Below, piece after piece: positions 6,508 through 8,557 of a DNA stretch of 8,557 nt. The notes below the pieces were generated by a model, which ran no database searches, was not told the DNA's origin, and saw only the letters and a list, made by a program, of their open reading frames with translations. The DNA comes from an uncultured Neisseriaceae bacterium. GTDB taxonomy: Bacteria; Pseudomonadota; Gammaproteobacteria; Burkholderiales; UBA11063. The stretch lies in NCBI GenBank assembly GCA_937952895.1, contig CALFYC010000063.1, positions 1-8,557 on the forward strand, read 5' to 3'. The position numbers were made by a program, and so were the translations under genes. Each line of letters begins with the position of its first letter. Position 1 is the first letter of the stretch.

Positions 6508-7755
6508 ATGCTAGCTTATTATCCTAAATTAAAGGGCTTATCTAAAAACAGAATTATATTGGTAAGCCTATTTATTACCTTTGGGGCTGTTGTATATTTA
6601 ATTTGGGGAAGTTTTGGTAGCCATGAGTCACAAAATAGTAAATCGAATACGGAAAGTTTATATTTCAATAATTCTAACTCATTAAATTCAGCAAATTCAA
6701 TAATTGAAAAGGCATTGGAGAGTGTTTTAAAAAATAGCTCATCTAATATTGGTCATCGTCTAGTTAATGCATCAGAGGTTAAACCGGATAATATAGATAT
6801 CGTGCCACCAATTGAACTTAATGATAGAACTAATCAAGCACTTTTAAATTTAAAGCATAAACTAGTTACATCTTCACCTATAGTAAGTAATCACGAAATT
6901 TATAGTGCGAAAACCGTTGTATTTAATGCAAATTATCCAGATAACAGTGTTGTTCCATCAATTATTAATCGGCAAGATAAGATGTTTAATATAGATGAAA
7001 GTAGTGCAAAAAAAAATAATTCATCAGGAGTTCCTTTTTTGAATAAGGAGTTAAGTCAATCTATTGCAAATGAAAGTAGTGCCCAATTTAGCGATAATAA
7101 AGCTACTACAAATGATTATTTAAATTCAGAAATCCAATCACCTAGAAGTGCATATGAATTAAAGGCTGGAACAGTTATTCCCGCAACTATGGTTAATGGA
7201 ATTAACTCTGATTTAGCTGGTCAAGTGATTGCAGTTGTTAGACAAAATGTTTATGATAGCATCAGTCGTCGTTATTTATTAATTCCACAAGGGGCAAAAT
7301 TAATTGGACTATATGATTCAAAAATTGCGTATGGGCAAACGCGAATTTTAGTTGCGTGGAATAGGTTAATTTATCAAGATGGAAGCTCTATTAATTTAAA
7401 AGCTATGCCCGGAACTGATTTAGAAGGATATTCTGGTTTTTATGATGACGTAGATAACAAATATTGGCAGATATTTGGAACTAGTTTTATTATGGGCGTT
7501 ATAACTGGAGCTATGCAGTATAGTCAGAATAATACTAATGCAAATGTGCAAAGTGGAGGAATTGGCCTTACTACTGATAATAATCCTACGGTCGGTCAGA
7601 CTTTATACGGAAGTTTAGGTCAACAATTAGGGCAAACTGGGTTATCGATTACACAGAAGAATTTAAATGTAGCACCAACATTAATAGTAAAACCAAATTA
7701 TCCATTTAATATTATGTTAACTGCCGATGTTACTCTAAAGGCGTATCAGAAATGA
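6508..7755 (+). CDS. trbI: Type IV secretion core protein, TrbI/VirB10 family
   Basis: VirB10 spans inner membrane, periplasm and outer membrane and links the ATPases to the outer pore. The 415-residue protein has a short cytoplasmic N-terminus, a single membrane segment at about 15-33, a long low-complexity linker rich in Ser and Asn (about 40-210), and the conserved beta-barrel domain from about 213. Family motifs are plain: YELKAGTVIPATMVNGINSD (216-235), VRQNVYDS (244-251), RYLLIPQGAKLIGLYDS (255-271), YGQTRILVAWNRLI (275-288), DGSSINLKAMPGTDLEGYSG (291-310). Residues from about 310 to 385 should contain the two-helix antenna that crosses the outer membrane. The ATG at 6508 is five bases after trbG; an in-frame TTG at 6481 lies inside trbG and would add nine residues without a ribosome binding site. 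A run of nine A at 7008-7016 lies in the linker. The stop overlaps the next gene as ATGA. Confidence 0.94.
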   Translation: MLAYYPKLKGLSKNRIILVSLFITFGAVVYLIWGSFGSHESQNSKSNTESLYFNNSNSLNSANSIIEKALESVLKNSSSNIGHRLVNASEVKPDNIDIVPPIELNDRTNQALLNLKHKLVTSSPIVSNHEIYSAKTVVFNANYPDNSVVPSIINRQDKMFNIDESSAKKNNSSGVPFLNKELSQSIANESSAQFSDNKATTNDYLNSEIQSPRSAYELKAGTVIPATMVNGINSDLAGQVIAVVRQNVYDSISRRYLLIPQGAKLIGLYDSKIAYGQTRILVAWNRLIYQDGSSINLKAMPGTDLEGYSGFYDDVDNKYWQIFGTSFIMGVITGAMQYSQNNTNANVQSGGIGLTTDNNPTVGQTLYGSLGQQLGQTGLSITQKNLNVAPTLIVKPNYPFNIMLTADVTLKAYQK

Positions 7756-8078
7756 ATTTTATTAGATGTAAATTTTTAATGATATTAATGTTATTGCTGT
7801 CAGTTTATGCAGATGATTTGAGTGATGTGATTATGTTACCAATTTGTCATGCCAATGGGCTTTTACTCTATAATAGCTGTGTTATAACACCAGTAGTTAC
7901 GGTAGAGCAGGTGGCAGCGTGTGCCACATTAAAGGTTAATTATTTAGCATGTTTAGCTAAATTAACGATTCCTGTGAATCTAACTCCAGCTACTGATCCT
8001 TATGCTCTCTCACCTTGGAGTCCATGTAAATTTGAAACAAGCAGATTAGTGATTTCAGAAGTATGCCCATCTGTTTAA
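7752..8078 (+). CDS. Secreted six-cysteine protein of unknown function, last gene of trb operon
   Basis: I do not recognise this family. The 108-residue product has a clean signal peptide (MNFIRCKF, hydrophobic to 18, cleavage after VYA at 20) and no lipobox cysteine at +1, so it is predicted to be soluble in the periplasm or secreted. The mature part of 88 residues holds six cysteines, at 32, 43, 57, 67, 92 and 105, enough for three disulphides. The middle (50-70, VEQVAACATLKVNYLACLAK) looks helical with C57 and C67 ten residues apart; the C-terminal third is Pro-rich. It overlaps trbI by four bases (ATGA) and has AAAGG ten bases upstream, so it is made together with VirB10. In IncP trb operons the place after trbI is taken by trbJ, trbK and trbL. 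A minor pilus component, channel accessory or entry-exclusion factor is possible but unproven. Confidence 0.75.
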   Translation: MNFIRCKFLMILMLLLSVYADDLSDVIMLPICHANGLLLYNSCVITPVVTVEQVAACATLKVNYLACLAKLTIPVNLTPATDPYALSPWSPCKFETSRLVISEVCPSV

Positions 8079-8090
8079 ATTGGTAATATT

Positions 8091-8120
8091 GTTATGGGAA
8101 GTAGACAAAATCACCATAAC
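8091..8120. terminator. Inverted repeat between convergent genes, possible bidirectional terminator
   Basis: GTTATGG (8091-8097) and CCATAAC (8114-8120) are exact reverse complements around a 16-base loop. The repeat lies between the operon's last stop (8078) and the stop of the convergent gene (8130-8132), where a shared terminator is expected. Neither strand has a run of T directly after the stem and the loop is large, so intrinsic termination is only a tentative reading. Confidence 0.35.
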
Positions 8121-8129
8121 TCCCTTAAA

Positions 8130-8557
8130 TTATTTAGCTGAAGCTTCAGTAAAACCGCACGATTTTGGATTATTAGCAATACAGTTATAATAAGATAATG
8201 AATTTGGTTCTGCGGTTTCATTCCAATTACCTGATTTATGTGGGAAGAAAAATTGTTTATTTTTAGTAGTGCGAGTTTTAAGTTCTACCGAAGCATGATC
8301 TGGTCCAGAGTAGAAGCACTCAACTACTCCAAAAGTCCCTTCATAATCACGATCATTAAAGATAGATGCATTACTAAATGCTGTTAATAATTGACCATCA
8401 AGAAGTACATGATTAACGATTTGCCAATTCTTGTACTGGCTAGGCAATTGACAGGTTCCATTTTTAATATCACATTTGATAGCTGAGACCTGAGGACAAT
8501 AATTGATTGCAAAAATTTGTTTGGTTAATAAAATTAAGATGGATAAAGCAATAAAAA
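8130..8557 (-). CDS. Secreted cysteine-rich protein of unknown function (5' end outside window)
   Basis: The minus-strand frame stays open from its stop at 8132-8130 to the right edge, so the start codon lies beyond 8557. The visible 141 residues begin inside a signal peptide (FIALSILILLTKQIFA, cleavage likely after the last Ala), followed by INYCPQ. An internal TTG at 8447 could be taken as a start giving 105 residues, but that would remove the secretion signal and three cysteines. Counting from the first complete codon, the mature part has six cysteines at 20, 28, 35, 80, 125 and 133, with the N-terminal cluster CPxxxxxxxCxxxxxxCxLPxxYxxW. The charged, Asn- and aromatic-rich remainder has no catalytic motif that I know. 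The arrangement resembles small secreted proteins of unknown function from host- or water-associated gammaproteobacteria (DUF3757-like), but that is only an impression. It is convergent to the trb operon and may or may not be related to it. Confidence 0.72.
   Translation of the reverse strand, partial: FIALSILILLTKQIFAINYCPQVSAIKCDIKNGTCQLPSQYKNWQIVNHVLLDGQLLTAFSNASIFNDRDYEGTFGVVECFYSGPDHASVELKTRTTKNKQFFFPHKSGNWNETAEPNSLSYYNCIANNPKSCGFTEASAK

Noticed and set aside
1..8557. CRISPR array, tRNA, rRNA or insertion sequence
   Set aside because: I found no regularly spaced direct repeats, no tRNA-like cloverleaf and no transposase or paired terminal repeats; only isolated short inverted repeats are present.

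Overview
The window is A+T-rich (about two-thirds A+T by eye) and densely coding. Proteins look proteobacterial. The penicillin-binding protein at the left resembles the PbpG endopeptidases of betaproteobacteria most closely by eye, so a low-GC betaproteobacterium is my best guess; a low-GC gammaproteobacterium (Francisella-like, for example) is not excluded. Nothing in the window itself shows whether this is chromosome, plasmid or an integrated element.

Layout. Positions 1-217 hold no convincing gene. Positions 218-1141 (minus) encode a secreted D-alanyl-D-alanine endopeptidase of family S11 with a clear sigma70-type promoter. A divergent intergenic region (1142-1393) contains that promoter, a run of A/T tracts, and a perfect 9-bp-arm palindrome at 1315-1334 lying just upstream of a plus-strand operon. 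Positions 1394-8078 are one tightly packed operon, with gaps of 12 bp or less or overlaps: trbC (VirB2 pilin), trbD (VirB3), trbE (VirB4 ATPase), trbF (VirB8), trbG (VirB9), trbI (VirB10), then a small secreted six-cysteine protein of unknown function. A convergent minus-strand gene (8130 to beyond the right edge) encodes another secreted cysteine-rich protein. A short inverted repeat separates it from the operon.

Function. The six recognised operon genes follow the order of the IncP-type trb mating-pair-formation operon and supply pilin, the VirB3/VirB4 pilus-assembly motor, the VirB8 inner-membrane scaffold and the VirB9/VirB10 envelope-spanning core of a type IV secretion system. Homologues of VirB1, VirB5 (TrbJ), VirB6 (TrbL), VirB7 (TrbH), VirB11 (TrbB), the VirD4 coupling protein and a relaxase are not in the window, and the convergent gene closes the operon on the right. 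They must be encoded elsewhere, replaced by unrecognised proteins, or absent. The two most interesting points are the extra N-terminal domain of TrbG, which looks like a secretin/DotD N0 fold and may compensate for the missing TrbH/VirB7, and the unrecognised cysteine-rich periplasmic protein translationally coupled to trbI.
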